NCBI GenBank assembly: GCA_963698885.1
Contig: CAVOSJ010000007.1
Span: 117,510-181,509, forward strand
Source: JBARKJ01 sp963698885
GTDB taxonomy: Bacteria; Nitrospirota; JACRHJ01
Reading direction: 5' to 3'
Length of the DNA stretch: 64,000 nt
Of this stretch, positions 29,800 through 39,208 are shown piece by piece. The notes under the pieces are model-generated. The model was given only the letters and a program-made list of their open reading frames with translations, had not been told where the DNA came from and did not search any database. A program made the position numbers and the translations under genes. Position 1 is the first letter of the stretch. Each line of letters opens with the position of its first letter.

Positions 29800-31353
29800 T
29801 TAGAGAGGCCGCCACTGCCGCCCGTCCCGCGACATCAGATCCTCGGCCTCTTTCGGCCCGCTTGAACCGGCGGCGTAGTTCGGGAATTTCAACTTCCCTT
29901 TCATCCCCTCCAGCCGCTCTATCACCGGGGTAAGGAGTCCCCAGGTCAGCTCCTCTATCTCCCCGCTTACAAAGAGCATCTGGTCGCCCGTCATGGTGTC
30001 CAGGAGCACCCTCTCGTATGCGTCCAGCAGGTAGATTTTCTCATACGTGAAGTCCATCAGCACCGGCTGAAGGCAGGCGCGTGATTCCGGCATTTTGGTC
30101 TGGAACTGGAGGCTTATGCCCTCGTCCGGCTGGACCCGCAGCACAAGGTTGCTCGGGTCTATCCTGTCCGGCAGGAGGTGAGCGAACATCAAATGCGGCA
30201 CTGCCCTATATGTTATGGCTATCTCCGCCTTCCCGGCCGGAAGCCTTTTCCCGGAGCGCATGTAAAAAGGCACTCCGCTCCAGCGCCAGTTGTCTATGTA
30301 AAGTTTCATGGCGCCGTATGTAGCCGTCTTTGATTTTTTATCCACGCCCGGTTCGTCTTTGTAAGCCGGGACTTCTTTTCCTTCCACCGTCCCCGCCCCG
30401 TACTGCCCCAGGGCGACATACTCGTCAAGCTTGTCAAGCGGTATGGGCCGGATCGACCTTAACACCTTCGCCTTTTCCTCGCGCACCCTGTCCGCCGTGA
30501 AGATGGCCGGAGGCTCCATCGCCGTCAGGGAAAGGAGCTGCAGGATGTGGTTCTGGAACATATCGCGAAGCACCCCCGCGCCCTCGTAATAACCGGCCCT
30601 GTGCTCCACCCCCAGGGTCTCGGAGATGGTAATCTCGATGTGGTCTATGTACCGGCGGTTCCATAGCGGCTCGAAGATTGAGTTCGCGAACCGGAACATC
30701 AGGATGTTCTGGACGTTCTCCTTCGCGAGGTAATGGTCCATCCGGAAGGTCTGGGCCTCCGTGAACGACTCATTCAGGACGCTGTTCAGATGTCTGGAAG
30801 AACTGATGTCGTAGCCGAAAGGCTTTTCCACCACTATGCGGGAGTAGCCGTTTTCCTCCGAAGACAGGCCGCTGGTCCCGAGGTGCTTTATCACGGTCTC
30901 ATAGGCCGACGGCGGGATAGCCAAGTAGAATATGCGGTTGCCGCAGGTGCCGAACTTCTTCTCAAGCGGCACAAGACGCGAGGGGAGCCGCCTGAAGGAC
31001 TCCTCGGAATCCGCGACCGTTTCATGGAAGAGCTTTCCGGAAAATTTCATCCAGGTGTCGGGTGAGAATTTGTCCGGCAGAGAACGGCCGACCGCTTCTT
31101 CCATTATCTTCCGGAAGGCGTCGTCGTCCATATCTGTCAGGGAAGCGCCGAGTATAAGGAACTCGTCCGGCAGGAGTCCATCGGCGTAGAGCCGGTAGAG
31201 CGACGGCACGAGCTTTCTTTTGGAGAGGTCTCCGGTCGCGCCGAAGATGACGATGCACGCCGGGGCGGGCTTCTCAATCTTGCAGGTGTCCTTCGGGCGG
31301 GGTTCCACCTTGCATACTGCCTGTCCCTCCGGCGGCTTATCCGTCTCGCTCAT
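29800..31353 (-). CDS. zwf: Glucose-6-phosphate dehydrogenase
   Basis: 517 residues. NADP-binding IFGATGDLSKRKLVPSLYRLY near residue 35, substrate/catalytic FRMDHYLAKENVQN (His of the RIDHYLGKE motif, here with Ala for Gly), VEKPFGYD, and PFYMRSGKRLP. A Lys/Cys/Pro-rich N-terminal stretch of about 30 residues precedes the domain. First oxidative pentose phosphate step, making NADPH and 6-phosphogluconolactone. Its ATG overlaps the rpiB stop (ATGA). No lactonase (pgl) is in the window. Confidence 0.96.
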   Translation of the reverse strand: MSETDKPPEGQAVCKVEPRPKDTCKIEKPAPACIVIFGATGDLSKRKLVPSLYRLYADGLLPDEFLILGASLTDMDDDAFRKIMEEAVGRSLPDKFSPDTWMKFSGKLFHETVADSEESFRRLPSRLVPLEKKFGTCGNRIFYLAIPPSAYETVIKHLGTSGLSSEENGYSRIVVEKPFGYDISSSRHLNSVLNESFTEAQTFRMDHYLAKENVQNILMFRFANSIFEPLWNRRYIDHIEITISETLGVEHRAGYYEGAGVLRDMFQNHILQLLSLTAMEPPAIFTADRVREEKAKVLRSIRPIPLDKLDEYVALGQYGAGTVEGKEVPAYKDEPGVDKKSKTATYGAMKLYIDNWRWSGVPFYMRSGKRLPAGKAEIAITYRAVPHLMFAHLLPDRIDPSNLVLRVQPDEGISLQFQTKMPESRACLQPVLMDFTYEKIYLLDAYERVLLDTMTGDQMLFVSGEIEELTWGLLTPVIERLEGMKGKLKFPNYAAGSSGPKEAEDLMSRDGRQWRPL

Positions 31354-31796
31354 CGCTTCTCCAGCCGCGCTATTTTGGAAAGCCTGCGCAGGAAACGTTC
31401 TTCGCCCGCGAATTTCGCGTTCAGGAAGATATCAACCAAGTCCCTTGCCAGCTCATACCCTGTGACCCTGCCGCCCAGGCAGATTATGTTCATGTCGTCG
31501 TCCTCGACTCCCTGGTGTGCGGAGAACGCGTCGGTGATAAGGGCCGCGCGTGCGCCGGGCACTTTATTCGCCGCGACCGCCGCGCCTACCCCGCTCCCGC
31601 ATACGGCAATGCCCCGCTCTACCTCGCCCGAAGCCACCGCGCGAGCGAGCGGCACGACGAAGTCCGGGAAGTCATCGTCCGGTTTAAGGATTTTAGAGCC
31701 GAAATCCTTCACCTCGCGGCCAGGCCCGGCCAGGTATGCCTTCAGTTTTTCCTTCAGGTCGAAGCCGCCGTGGTCGGCAGCAATCCCGATTTTCAT
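31350..31796 (-). CDS. rpiB: Ribose-5-phosphate isomerase B
   Basis: 148 residues, RpiB family length. IGIAADHGGFDLKEKL at the start, VCGSGVGAAVAANKVPGARAALITDAFSA (active Cys and anion hole) and DMNIICLGGRVTGYELA. Interconverts ribulose 5-phosphate and ribose 5-phosphate. Four-base overlaps with gnd upstream and zwf downstream show a tightly coupled operon. Confidence 0.95.
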   Translation of the reverse strand: MKIGIAADHGGFDLKEKLKAYLAGPGREVKDFGSKILKPDDDFPDFVVPLARAVASGEVERGIAVCGSGVGAAVAANKVPGARAALITDAFSAHQGVEDDDMNIICLGGRVTGYELARDLVDIFLNAKFAGEERFLRRLSKIARLEKR

Positions 31797-32704
31797 GTAG
31801 AGGACCCGCTCTTCTTAAAGCCGTGGCCTCCGAACTCGTCCCGCAGCGCCGCAAGCAGCCTGTCCGCGAAGCATTCATCCTCGCGGGAGCGGAACCTCTG
31901 GAAGAGGGCGCCGGAGATAAGCGGTGCGTGTACCGCGAAATCCACGGCCTGCTGTACCGTCCATCTGCCTTCGCCGGAGTCCGCGACGTACCCTTCTATG
32001 TCAGACAGGTCGCCGTGTTTTTTAAACGCCATCTCCGCGAACTCCAGAAGCCATGACTGTATGATGCTCCCGTGGTTCCACAGGCTTGCCAGCCTTTCGA
32101 AATTTATATCCCCGTACGGGGATTTTTTCACCAGCTCGAAACCCTCGCCGTATGCGGCCATAAGCGCGTACTCTATCCCGTTATGCACCATCTTTATGAA
32201 ATGACCCGCGCCCGTGGGCCCGCAGTGCATGAACCCGTCCTTCGGGGCGAGAGTTTCGAATATCGGCGTCAGGCGGTCGAATAAATTTTCTTCCCCGCCT
32301 ATCATCAGGCAGTATCCCTTCTCAAGACCCCATATGCCGCTTGACACTCCGGCGTCCAGGAAACCTATGCCGGCGTCTTTCAAGGAGGATTCCTGCCTGA
32401 GTGAATCTTTATAAAAGCTGTTTCCGCCCTCGATGATTACGTCATCCTTCGACAGTAGACCTTTAAGCGAATTAATGGTGTCATCGACCGGTTTTCCGGC
32501 GGGGAGCATGATCCATACCGCGCGCGGCGGGGTTAGCTTACCAACCAAATCTTCCAGCGAGGAAGAAGGCAAAGCCCCTTCACCCGCAAGGGCCGCTACA
32601 TTTTCAGGCGAGAGGTCGAAAACCACCGCCGCATGACCGCCCTGTAGAAGCCTGCGGGTCATGTTCGCGCCCATCTTGCCCAAGCCGATCATCCCAATCT
32701 GCAT
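31793..32704 (-). CDS. gnd: 6-phosphogluconate dehydrogenase, decarboxylating (short form)
   Basis: 303 residues, the short (YqeC/GndA-like) form rather than the 470-residue E. coli type. NAD(P) loop IGMIGLGKMGANMTRRLLQGG, IIEGGNSFYKDS, GVSSGIWGLEKGYCLMIGG, and catalytic GPTGAGHFIKMVHNGIEYALM. Oxidatively decarboxylates 6-phosphogluconate to ribulose 5-phosphate. Separated from tal by a dispersed repeat but in the same direction. Confidence 0.95.
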   Translation of the reverse strand: MQIGMIGLGKMGANMTRRLLQGGHAAVVFDLSPENVAALAGEGALPSSSLEDLVGKLTPPRAVWIMLPAGKPVDDTINSLKGLLSKDDVIIEGGNSFYKDSLRQESSLKDAGIGFLDAGVSSGIWGLEKGYCLMIGGEENLFDRLTPIFETLAPKDGFMHCGPTGAGHFIKMVHNGIEYALMAAYGEGFELVKKSPYGDINFERLASLWNHGSIIQSWLLEFAEMAFKKHGDLSDIEGYVADSGEGRWTVQQAVDFAVHAPLISGALFQRFRSREDECFADRLLAALRDEFGGHGFKKSGSST

Positions 32705-32724
32705 TCTTGCTCCCCCTGAAATCT

Positions 32725-32813
32725 GCTACCTTTTTGGAAAAAGGTAGCGCCAAAAACTTTTGGGCCGTTAGCCCGCTTTCTTTTGGTCTTTTTCTTTCCC
32801 GAAAGAAAAAGTA
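32725..32813 (+). repeat. Two-hairpin dispersed repeat, full copy with compensatory change
   Basis: H1 (32725-32748) is gctacctttttggaaaaaggtagc: compared with the 5462 copy both strands of the stem changed together (T to C, A to G), keeping the pairing. H2 (about 32786-32813) is a 10-bp stem around ctttcccgaaag. Lies between tal and gnd. Confidence 0.88.
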
Positions 32814-32817
32814 CGGC

Positions 32818-33963
32818 TTATGCGGCTTTCGTCGTAATGCTCTCTACTTTCTTGGCAATCGCGCCGAGCACGTCGTTATAGGAATCGGTGAATTTTTTTA
32901 CTCCCTCCTCCTCGAGCTGCACAGTCGCCTGTTCCAGGTTGATGCCGATAGATGCAAGCTTTTCAAACACGTCGCGCGCGTCCTGGATGTCCTGCTCTAT
33001 CGCGGCTTTGACCTTGCCGTGGTCCTTGAACGCCGTCATGGTTTTTAGCGGCATGGTATTTACGGTATCGGGCGCGATAAGCTCTTCGACATATTTGATG
33101 TCGCTGTATTTCGGGTTCTTTGTCCCCGTCGATGCCCAAAGGAGCCTCTGGTCGTTTGCGCCCTTTTCCCGGATAAGCCTGAAGTTCGTGCTTAAGAAAA
33201 GCTCCTTGTACTTCTGATACGCGAGCTTGCAGTTCGCTACGCCGACCTTCCCGTACAGGTTCATTATCCTTCGCTCCTCGATCTCGGTGCCGGCCGCAGG
33301 GAGCTTCTCGTTCAGCATCATGTCGAAGAGGGTATCCACCCGGCTGACGAAGAAGCTTGCGACGGAGCGGATCTCCGAAACCGGCTTCCCGGCGCTTACC
33401 CTTTTCTCTATCCCCTTAAGGTAGGCGGCCGCCACCGCCTCGTACCTCTGCACGGAAAAAAGGAGCGTCACGTTTACGTTGATCCCGTCCTCAATCAGCG
33501 CCTCGATAGCTTCCGGGCCCTCAGGCACGCCGGGTATCTTTATGAAAATATTCTTCCTGCCTATCTCGGCGAAAAGGCGCTTCGCCTCACTTATAGAGCC
33601 CTGCGCGTCCCGGGCCAGTTCTGGTGAGACTTCGATGCTGACGAACCCGTCCTGCCCGCCGGACTTGTCATAGGCCTCCCGAAGGATATCGGCGGCCTCC
33701 CGGATATCCTCCGTGGTGAGCGCCTCGTATATGCTTTTCGGCTCCGTGACTCCGCGTTCCACCATGTCCTTTATCTGCGTGTCGTAGATGTCGCTTCCCT
33801 CTATCGCGCCCTGGAATATGGTAGGGTTGGAAGTGACGCCGCAGACGCCGTCTTCTTGCGAGAGCCTTTTCAGTTCACCGGAGCGGATTATGTCGCGGCT
33901 TAGAAAATCCAGCCAGACGCTCTGCCCGGCCCGGTTCAGTTCCAATAAAGGATTGCCTGCCAT
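32818..33963 (-). CDS. tal: Transaldolase
   Basis: 381 residues, the longer actinobacterial/cyanobacterial-type class. Motifs: GVTSNPTIFQGAI near residue 42, SIEVSPELARD, NIFIKIPGVPEGPEAIEALIEDGINVNVTLLFS with the Schiff-base Lys, and WASTGTKNPKYSD. Transfers dihydroxyacetone units between sugar phosphates. Same direction as and 18 bases from tkt. Confidence 0.95.
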   Translation of the reverse strand: MAGNPLLELNRAGQSVWLDFLSRDIIRSGELKRLSQEDGVCGVTSNPTIFQGAIEGSDIYDTQIKDMVERGVTEPKSIYEALTTEDIREAADILREAYDKSGGQDGFVSIEVSPELARDAQGSISEAKRLFAEIGRKNIFIKIPGVPEGPEAIEALIEDGINVNVTLLFSVQRYEAVAAAYLKGIEKRVSAGKPVSEIRSVASFFVSRVDTLFDMMLNEKLPAAGTEIEERRIMNLYGKVGVANCKLAYQKYKELFLSTNFRLIREKGANDQRLLWASTGTKNPKYSDIKYVEELIAPDTVNTMPLKTMTAFKDHGKVKAAIEQDIQDARDVFEKLASIGINLEQATVQLEEEGVKKFTDSYNDVLGAIAKKVESITTKAA

Positions 33964-33981
33964 GTTAAGTCTCCTTTATGA

Positions 33982-36072
33982 TTATTTCCCCGCGGCCTTT
34001 TGTTTTCGTCCCCCTTCGCCCTGCCTTAGAAGTGTCCTGCTCTTCTCTATAATATTCTCCGCGGTGAAACCGAATTTCTCAAGGTTGACGCTTCCCTTGG
34101 CGGAAGCACCGAAACGGTCTATACCGATGGATATCCCTTCCTGCCCGGCGTATCTATCCCAGCCGAAAGTTGACGCGGCCTCCACCGTTACCCTTGCCGT
34201 GCCGGGGGGCAACACCTTGGCACGGTACTCCGCCGACTGCCTCTCGAAACTCTCCCAGCAAGGCATACTTACCACCCGGACCGCCGCGCCTTCTTTAATA
34301 AGCGTCTCGTACGCCTCCAGCGCCAGGTGGACCTCCGAGCCGGTGGCGATGATTATAAGCTCCGGCCGTTGCCCCTTCGGCGCGTCCGCAAGGATGTACG
34401 CACCCATGTGAAGGCCCGATGCGAGAGAATATTTTGACCTGTCGATTACCGGGACGTTCTGCCTCGTGAGCACCAGGGCGACCGGCCCTTCCTTCTCCAT
34501 AACAGCCGACTTCCACGCCTCGGCCGCCTCGTTTGCGTCCGCCGGACGGATCACCCGTATCCCCGGCATCGCCCGGAGCGACGCCAACTGCTCGACAGGC
34601 TGGTGAGTGGGACCGTCCTCGCCCAACGCAACGGAGTCATGGGTGAATACGTATATGACCTTGGCCGAACTGAGCGCGGCCAGACGGATTGCGGGGCGCA
34701 TGTAATCGGAAAAGACGAAGAACGTGGCAGTGAACGGGATAAGTCCGCCATGCAGGGACATCCCGGTGCTGATAGCCCCCATTGCGTGTTCTCTCACCCC
34801 GTACGCGATATTTGCCCCGCCGTAGCCCCAGTGGCCCGACACCGCCCCCTGGATGCCCTCGTCGCCGTTACCGTTGTGCTGGAAATCCCCACGCCCATCC
34901 ATCGCCGTCTTCGTGGACGGGTCCAGGTCTGCGGAACCGCCGATAAGCGACGGGATTTTCTCCGCCAGGGCATTCAGCACCTTGCCTCCGGCGGAACGGG
35001 TAGCCATCCCTTTGGCGTCCGGAGCGAACACCGGGATGTCCCGGTCCCAGTCTTCCGGCAGCTTCGGCCCGGTCATCAGCTCCCACTCGGTCAGGAGTTC
35101 CGGATATTTTTTGCCGTAAGAGCGCATCAACTCAGTCCAGTCTTCTTCCTGTCCGGGGCCCTTTTCGCCGGCCTCCCGGAAAACCTTAAGCGCCTGGTCC
35201 GGCACGTAGAATACCTCGTCCGGAGGCCAACCGAGATTATCCTTCGTGAGGCGCACCTCCTCGACGCCCAGCGGCGAGCCGTGCGCCTCGAAGCTGTCCT
35301 GCTTGTTGGGGCTGCCGTAGCCCAGGTGTGTCCGGACGGAAATGAGAGACGGTTTTTTTATGTTCTCTTTCGCCGCCGCTATCGCCTTTAATATAGCGTC
35401 CAGGTCGTTCCCGTCGTCCACGCTCTGGGTATGCCAGCCGTAGGCGTCGAAGCGTCTGTTCACGTCTTCGGTAAAGGTGAGTTTCGTTTCCGCTGCAAGG
35501 GTGACGTGGTTGTTATCGTATATATAAATAAGCTTTCCAAGACCCAGGTGCCCTGCCAGGGACGCCGCCTCGGAAGCTATCCCTTCCATCATGTCCCCGT
35601 CACTGCAGATGACAAACGTGTAATGGTCCACTATCTCATGGCCGGGCCGGTTAAACTTGGCCGCCAGATACCGCTCGGCGATGGCCATGCCGACCCCGTT
35701 CGCAAACCCCTGGCCAAGGGGCCCGGTCGTGCACTCGACGCCGGGAGTAACCCCGTATTCAGGGTGGCCGGGCGTGCGGCTCCCCCATTTGCGGAAACTT
35801 TTTATGTCGTCGAGACTTAAGTCGTATCCCGTTAAAAAGAGCATCGAGTAAAGGAGCATGGACCCATGCCCCGCCGAGAGGACGAAACGGTCCCGGTCCG
35901 GCCAACGGGGGTTCTTCGGGTTATATTTCATTAACTTAGTCCAGAGGAGATACGCCGCGGGGGCCATGCCCATGGGCATGCCGGGATGTCCGGAATCGGC
36001 ATTCTGGACGGCGTCCACCGCCAGGAAGCGTATTGTATTAATGCATAGAGCGTCTTTGCCCATTTTTTTCAA
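33982..36072 (-). CDS. tkt: Transketolase
   Basis: 696 residues. N-terminal thiamine-diphosphate domain: DAVQNADSGHPGMPMGMAP, SAGHGSMLLYSML, ICSDGDMMEGIASEAASLAGHLGL and YDNNHVTL; middle domain with GVREHAMGAISTGMSLHGG, FVFSDYMRPAIRLAAL and THDSVALGEDGPTHQPVE; C-terminal GWDRYAGQEGISIGIDRFGASAK. Moves two-carbon units in the non-oxidative pentose pathway. First gene of tkt-tal-gnd-rpiB-zwf. Confidence 0.97.
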   Translation of the reverse strand: MKKMGKDALCINTIRFLAVDAVQNADSGHPGMPMGMAPAAYLLWTKLMKYNPKNPRWPDRDRFVLSAGHGSMLLYSMLFLTGYDLSLDDIKSFRKWGSRTPGHPEYGVTPGVECTTGPLGQGFANGVGMAIAERYLAAKFNRPGHEIVDHYTFVICSDGDMMEGIASEAASLAGHLGLGKLIYIYDNNHVTLAAETKLTFTEDVNRRFDAYGWHTQSVDDGNDLDAILKAIAAAKENIKKPSLISVRTHLGYGSPNKQDSFEAHGSPLGVEEVRLTKDNLGWPPDEVFYVPDQALKVFREAGEKGPGQEEDWTELMRSYGKKYPELLTEWELMTGPKLPEDWDRDIPVFAPDAKGMATRSAGGKVLNALAEKIPSLIGGSADLDPSTKTAMDGRGDFQHNGNGDEGIQGAVSGHWGYGGANIAYGVREHAMGAISTGMSLHGGLIPFTATFFVFSDYMRPAIRLAALSSAKVIYVFTHDSVALGEDGPTHQPVEQLASLRAMPGIRVIRPADANEAAEAWKSAVMEKEGPVALVLTRQNVPVIDRSKYSLASGLHMGAYILADAPKGQRPELIIIATGSEVHLALEAYETLIKEGAAVRVVSMPCWESFERQSAEYRAKVLPPGTARVTVEAASTFGWDRYAGQEGISIGIDRFGASAKGSVNLEKFGFTAENIIEKSRTLLRQGEGGRKQKAAGK

Positions 36073-36130
36073 AATAACCCCTCCGCTTATCGAAACTATA
36101 CTCCTACTCTTAAAATTATAGCAGAAAACC

Positions 36131-36203
36131 GTACCTTTTCTTTCAGGTGAAAGAAAAGGTACCCAAAAGAAAGCCGGGCTCTTTCCCGTGAAAAGAAAGT
36201 AAC
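36131..36203 (-). repeat. Two-hairpin dispersed repeat, reversed, H2 type only
   Basis: H2 appears as a 14-bp perfect stem gtaccttttctttc / gaaagaaaaggtac (36131-36162; stem changes on both strands relative to other copies), followed by the reverse complement of the spacer end (ccaaaagaaagc) and a second half-element gaaaagaaagtaac. No H1. It lies between divergent tkt and the radical SAM gene. Confidence 0.75.
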
Positions 36204-36291
36204 GAGGTTCTTTCAGGTTGCTTTAGGTAGGCAGCCTGTGCTATATTAAGCTCACGCATTTCCAAGAGTTTTTCATACTGGGAGTATAAAG

Positions 36292-37380
36292 ATGAACATG
36301 GATTTCGTCCCCAAATGGATAGCCTGGGAAGTAACCCGCCGATGCAACCTCAACTGTGTCCACTGCCGCTCCGCTTCCACCAGCAATTCATTCGATACGG
36401 CATTTAATACCGATGAAGCAAAAAAACTCCTTGACGATATAGCCTCGTTCTCCACCCCCGTCATAGTGCTCTCCGGCGGCGAGCCGCTGCTGCGCAAGGA
36501 CCTGTTCGAGATAGCCTCGTATGGGACGTCACTTGGCCTTCGGATGTGCATAGCCACGAACGGATTCCTGGTCACGGACGAAGTCTGCGAGAAGATGAAG
36601 GAGGCCAAAATCAAAATGGTCTCTATGAGTTTAGATGGGTCCAATGCCGCCGTCCACGATAATTTCCGCGGCCAGCCGGGGGCGTTCGAGGGCGTGGTGC
36701 GCGCCGCGGCGCTTTTCAACAAGCACGGCATCGAGTTCCTGATAAACTCATCCTTCACTAAAAGGAACCAGGCTGAGATACCGGAAGTTATGAAGCTCGC
36801 CAAGAAGCTTGGCGCGAAGGCATGGTATATGTTCATGATCGTGCCGACCGGCAGGGGCGAGGACATAATGTCCGAACTTATCTCCAAGGAAGACTACGAA
36901 GACCTGCTCAAATGGCATTACGAGACCGAAAAAAATGAGTCTGACATGCTGATGCGCCCGACATGCGCGCCGCATTATTACCGCATCGTGCCCCAGATGA
37001 ATAAGCTTGCCGAGGAAGGCGACAAACTGGAGCGAAGGACGCTGAAATTCTCCACGGGCGGCTCGAAGGGGTGCCTCGCGGGGCAGGTGATATGCCTTAT
37101 CACAGCCGAGGGCGAGGTATTCCCGTGCAGCTACTTCCCGCACTCCGCAGGCAACGTGAAGACGACGCCGTTCAAGGATATATGGGAGAACGCGCCTCTG
37201 TTCCACGACCTCAGGGACTTCAAAAAATACAAGGGCAAATGCGGCGTCTGCGAGTACGTGAACGTCTGCGGCGGGTGCCGCGCGAGAGCCGACGCGGTCT
37301 ACGGCGATTACCTCGAAGAGGAGCCGTTCTGCAACTATACGCCGGTGAGGATGCAGAAGGACAAGGCGGGGAAGAAATAA
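36292..37380 (+). CDS. Radical SAM/SPASM protein, AhbD/NirJ-like
   Basis: 362 residues. The CX3CX2C cluster motif is at residues 18-25 (TRRCNLNCVHCRSAST), with SGGEPLLRKDL after it. The C-terminal SPASM domain has GEVFPCSYFPHSAGNV and CGVCEYVNVCGGCRARA, ending FCNYTP: enough cysteines for two auxiliary clusters. The start IAWEVTRRCNL and overall shape match the haem-pathway branch (AhbC, AhbD, NirJ). It precedes hemE and hemH in the same direction, so a role in haem synthesis, possibly oxidative decarboxylation of Fe-coproporphyrin III as by AhbD, is likely. Exact reaction not proven by sequence. Confidence 0.82.
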   Translation: MNMDFVPKWIAWEVTRRCNLNCVHCRSASTSNSFDTAFNTDEAKKLLDDIASFSTPVIVLSGGEPLLRKDLFEIASYGTSLGLRMCIATNGFLVTDEVCEKMKEAKIKMVSMSLDGSNAAVHDNFRGQPGAFEGVVRAAALFNKHGIEFLINSSFTKRNQAEIPEVMKLAKKLGAKAWYMFMIVPTGRGEDIMSELISKEDYEDLLKWHYETEKNESDMLMRPTCAPHYYRIVPQMNKLAEEGDKLERRTLKFSTGGSKGCLAGQVICLITAEGEVFPCSYFPHSAGNVKTTPFKDIWENAPLFHDLRDFKKYKGKCGVCEYVNVCGGCRARADAVYGDYLEEEPFCNYTPVRMQKDKAGKK

Positions 37381-37395
37381 AATCCCTACTTTCCC

Positions 37396-37433
37396 AATTT
37401 TCTTTGGCCGCTTTCTTTTTTAAAAGAAAGTGG
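37396..37433 (+). repeat. Dispersed repeat, H2 half only
   Basis: A perfect 10-bp palindrome stem ctttcttttt / taaaagaaag preceded by ttttctttggccg, as before H2 in other copies. H1 and most of the spacer are missing. Lies between the radical SAM gene and hemE. Confidence 0.7.
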
Positions 37434-37455
37434 GACTTTAATCCTGGAGACGTTC

Positions 37456-38506
37456 ATGTCCGATTATCGATTTATTAAAGCCTGCTTTTCCCAGCCCGTT
37501 GACAGGACGCCCATATGGCTCATGCGCCAGGCGGGGCGGTTCATGGAAGAGTACCGGGCGGTCAGAGCGAAGGTGGATTTCCTTACGCTCTGCAAGTCGC
37601 CTGAGTTATGCACGGAGGTAACGCTCCAGCCGATTGACAAGTTCGGCCTGGACGCGGCGATTGTATTCTCCGACATACTGGTCCCCATCGAGCCGATGGG
37701 CCTGAAGCTGGACTTCAACCCGGCCCCGGTATTCGCAAAACCGGTCAGGACGCAGGCCGACGTGGACGCGCTCCGGGTAATAGAGCCGGAAGCGGACGTC
37801 CCGTTCGTCGCGGAGACGATTCAAGATGCTCAGGCGGGAGCTGGAATCGCGCAACGTGCCGCTGATAGGTTTCGCGGGCGCGCCCTTTACGCTTGCCAGT
37901 TACATGGTGGAAGGCGGCGGAAGCAAGAGCTTTCAGAACCTCAAAAAAATGATGTGGCGGGAACCGAAGATTTTTCGCTCCCTGATGGAGAAGCTGACGG
38001 AGACGGTAATCAGGTACCTGAACATGCAGGTGGATGCCGGCGCTCAGGCGATACAGATATTCGATACCTGGGGCGGCGTGCTGTCTCCGGCGGATTATCT
38101 GAACTACGTCCTGCCTTATACGAGGCGGATTATCGAAGGCATAAGAAAATCGCCCGAAGGCGAAAAGGTGCCCGTAATCAATTTCGTCGGGAACAGCCAG
38201 GGCTTTCTGCCGCTGGTCGCCCAGGCGGGCGGCGATGTGATAGGCATAGACTGGCGCATCGACATCGCAGAGGCCAGGAGGCAGGTGGGCGCCAAGGCCG
38301 TTCAGGGGAACATGGACCCGATATTCCTGCTCGCGCCGATACCGGAGATAGAGAAGCGGGTGAAGGAGATTCTGGGCGCCGCGGGCGACACGGGGCATGT
38401 ATTCAACCTCGGGCATGGAATCGTCCCGGAGACCCCGCCGGACCACGTGAAGGCGCTCGTGGATTTCGTGCATGAACACGGGGAATCGCACAGAGTCAAA
38501 AACTAA
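37456..38506 (+). CDS. hemE: Uroporphyrinogen decarboxylase (one frameshift)
   Basis: About 349 residues after removing one extra base near 37822 (joining FVAETI to KMLRRELE). Motifs: RTPIWLMRQAGRFMEEYR (substrate-binding Arg), FSDILVPIEPMGL (catalytic Asp region), GFAGAPFTLASYMVEGG, IFDTWGG, NFVGNSQG, IGIDWRIDIAEA and FNLGHGIVPETPPDHV. Converts uroporphyrinogen III to coproporphyrinogen III in the cytosol. Sits between the AhbD-like gene and hemH. Confidence 0.95.
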
Positions 38507-38508
38507 CC

Positions 38509-38600
38509 GTTACCTTTTTGTAAAAAGGAGGGGCCCCCACCGCTTACCGAGGGTAGTTTCCGAGGTTAGCGCGGGGCGGTCCGCCAAAAACTTTTAAACT
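38509..38600 (+). repeat. Split dispersed repeat, H1 side with a 55-base GC-rich insertion
   Basis: Reads gttacctttttgtaaaaagg, then about 55 foreign bases (aggggcccccaccgctt ... gcgcggggcggtccg, with its own accgc/gcggt dyad), then resumes the normal spacer ccaaaaacttttaaact. The expected H2 follows only after the 38650-39099 gene. Confidence 0.8.
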
Positions 38601-38649
38601 TATTTTCACATCCGGGTTTTCTAAATTTGTCCTTAAATATGAGTTGTTG

Positions 38650-39099
38650 ATGGGTAAGAAAGTAAAAATAATAATTGCCGGAGCCATTGTTTACTGGTTA
38701 GCCACGTACTTTCTCCTTAAGTTTTTTTTAGCACCTATAAAAGTAGCACCAATAAACTTAGCACCAATAAACACATATGAAACAATTTTTATTGTTATCC
38801 TTAACGCCGGTATTCCGTTTCTCTTGGGCCTAATCGTATCTATTTTATTGAAAGGTAAATATGATTGGATTTATGGCATAATTACGTTTTATATATATTT
38901 GATAATAAATTCTTTGCGGGACTTAATAGTTTTTGCGCTTATTTATAAAATAGATAGTCTCTTTAAGGAACTATATGATATTAAACAAGGCTACTTACAT
39001 ACGGGAATCTCGGCCTCTCTGTTTGTTATTATCGGTGGAGTCGTTGGACATTATATAAATAGCAAAAAATCGTTACAAAGAAAGGTGATGGCTAACTAA
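38650..39099 (+). CDS. AT-rich small membrane protein lying inside a split repeat
   Basis: 149 residues from ATG at 38650 with about four membrane segments (IIIAGAIVYWLATYFLLKFF; IFIVILNAGIPFLLGLIVSILL; IYGIITFYIYLIINSLRDLIVFALIY; ISASLFVIIGGVVGHYI). A short imperfect repeat APIKVAPINLAPINT follows the first helix. No family recognised. Codons are strikingly AT-rich (ata, aat, tta, ttt) compared with every neighbour, and the gene sits exactly between the two halves of a dispersed repeat, both signs of recent acquisition. Function unknown. Confidence 0.7.
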   Translation: MGKKVKIIIAGAIVYWLATYFLLKFFLAPIKVAPINLAPINTYETIFIVILNAGIPFLLGLIVSILLKGKYDWIYGIITFYIYLIINSLRDLIVFALIYKIDSLFKELYDIKQGYLHTGISASLFVIIGGVVGHYINSKKSLQRKVMAN

Positions 39100-39178
39100 T
39101 TTTCTTTTGGTTACTTTTCTTTCACCTTGAGATGATTTACCTGTCCAGAGCAATAGCGAAGACAGAAAGAAAAGTAAC
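39100..39178 (+). repeat. Split dispersed repeat, H2 side with enlarged loop
   Basis: After ttttcttttg comes gttacttttctttc (39110-39123) and its exact complement gaaagaaaagtaac (39165-39178), separated by a 41-base loop instead of the usual 2-6 bases. Together with 38509-38600 it makes one complete element opened by the AT-rich gene. Confidence 0.8.
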
Positions 39179-39208
39179 GTGATTGAATTATTCGGCGAGT
39201 CTGAAGCA

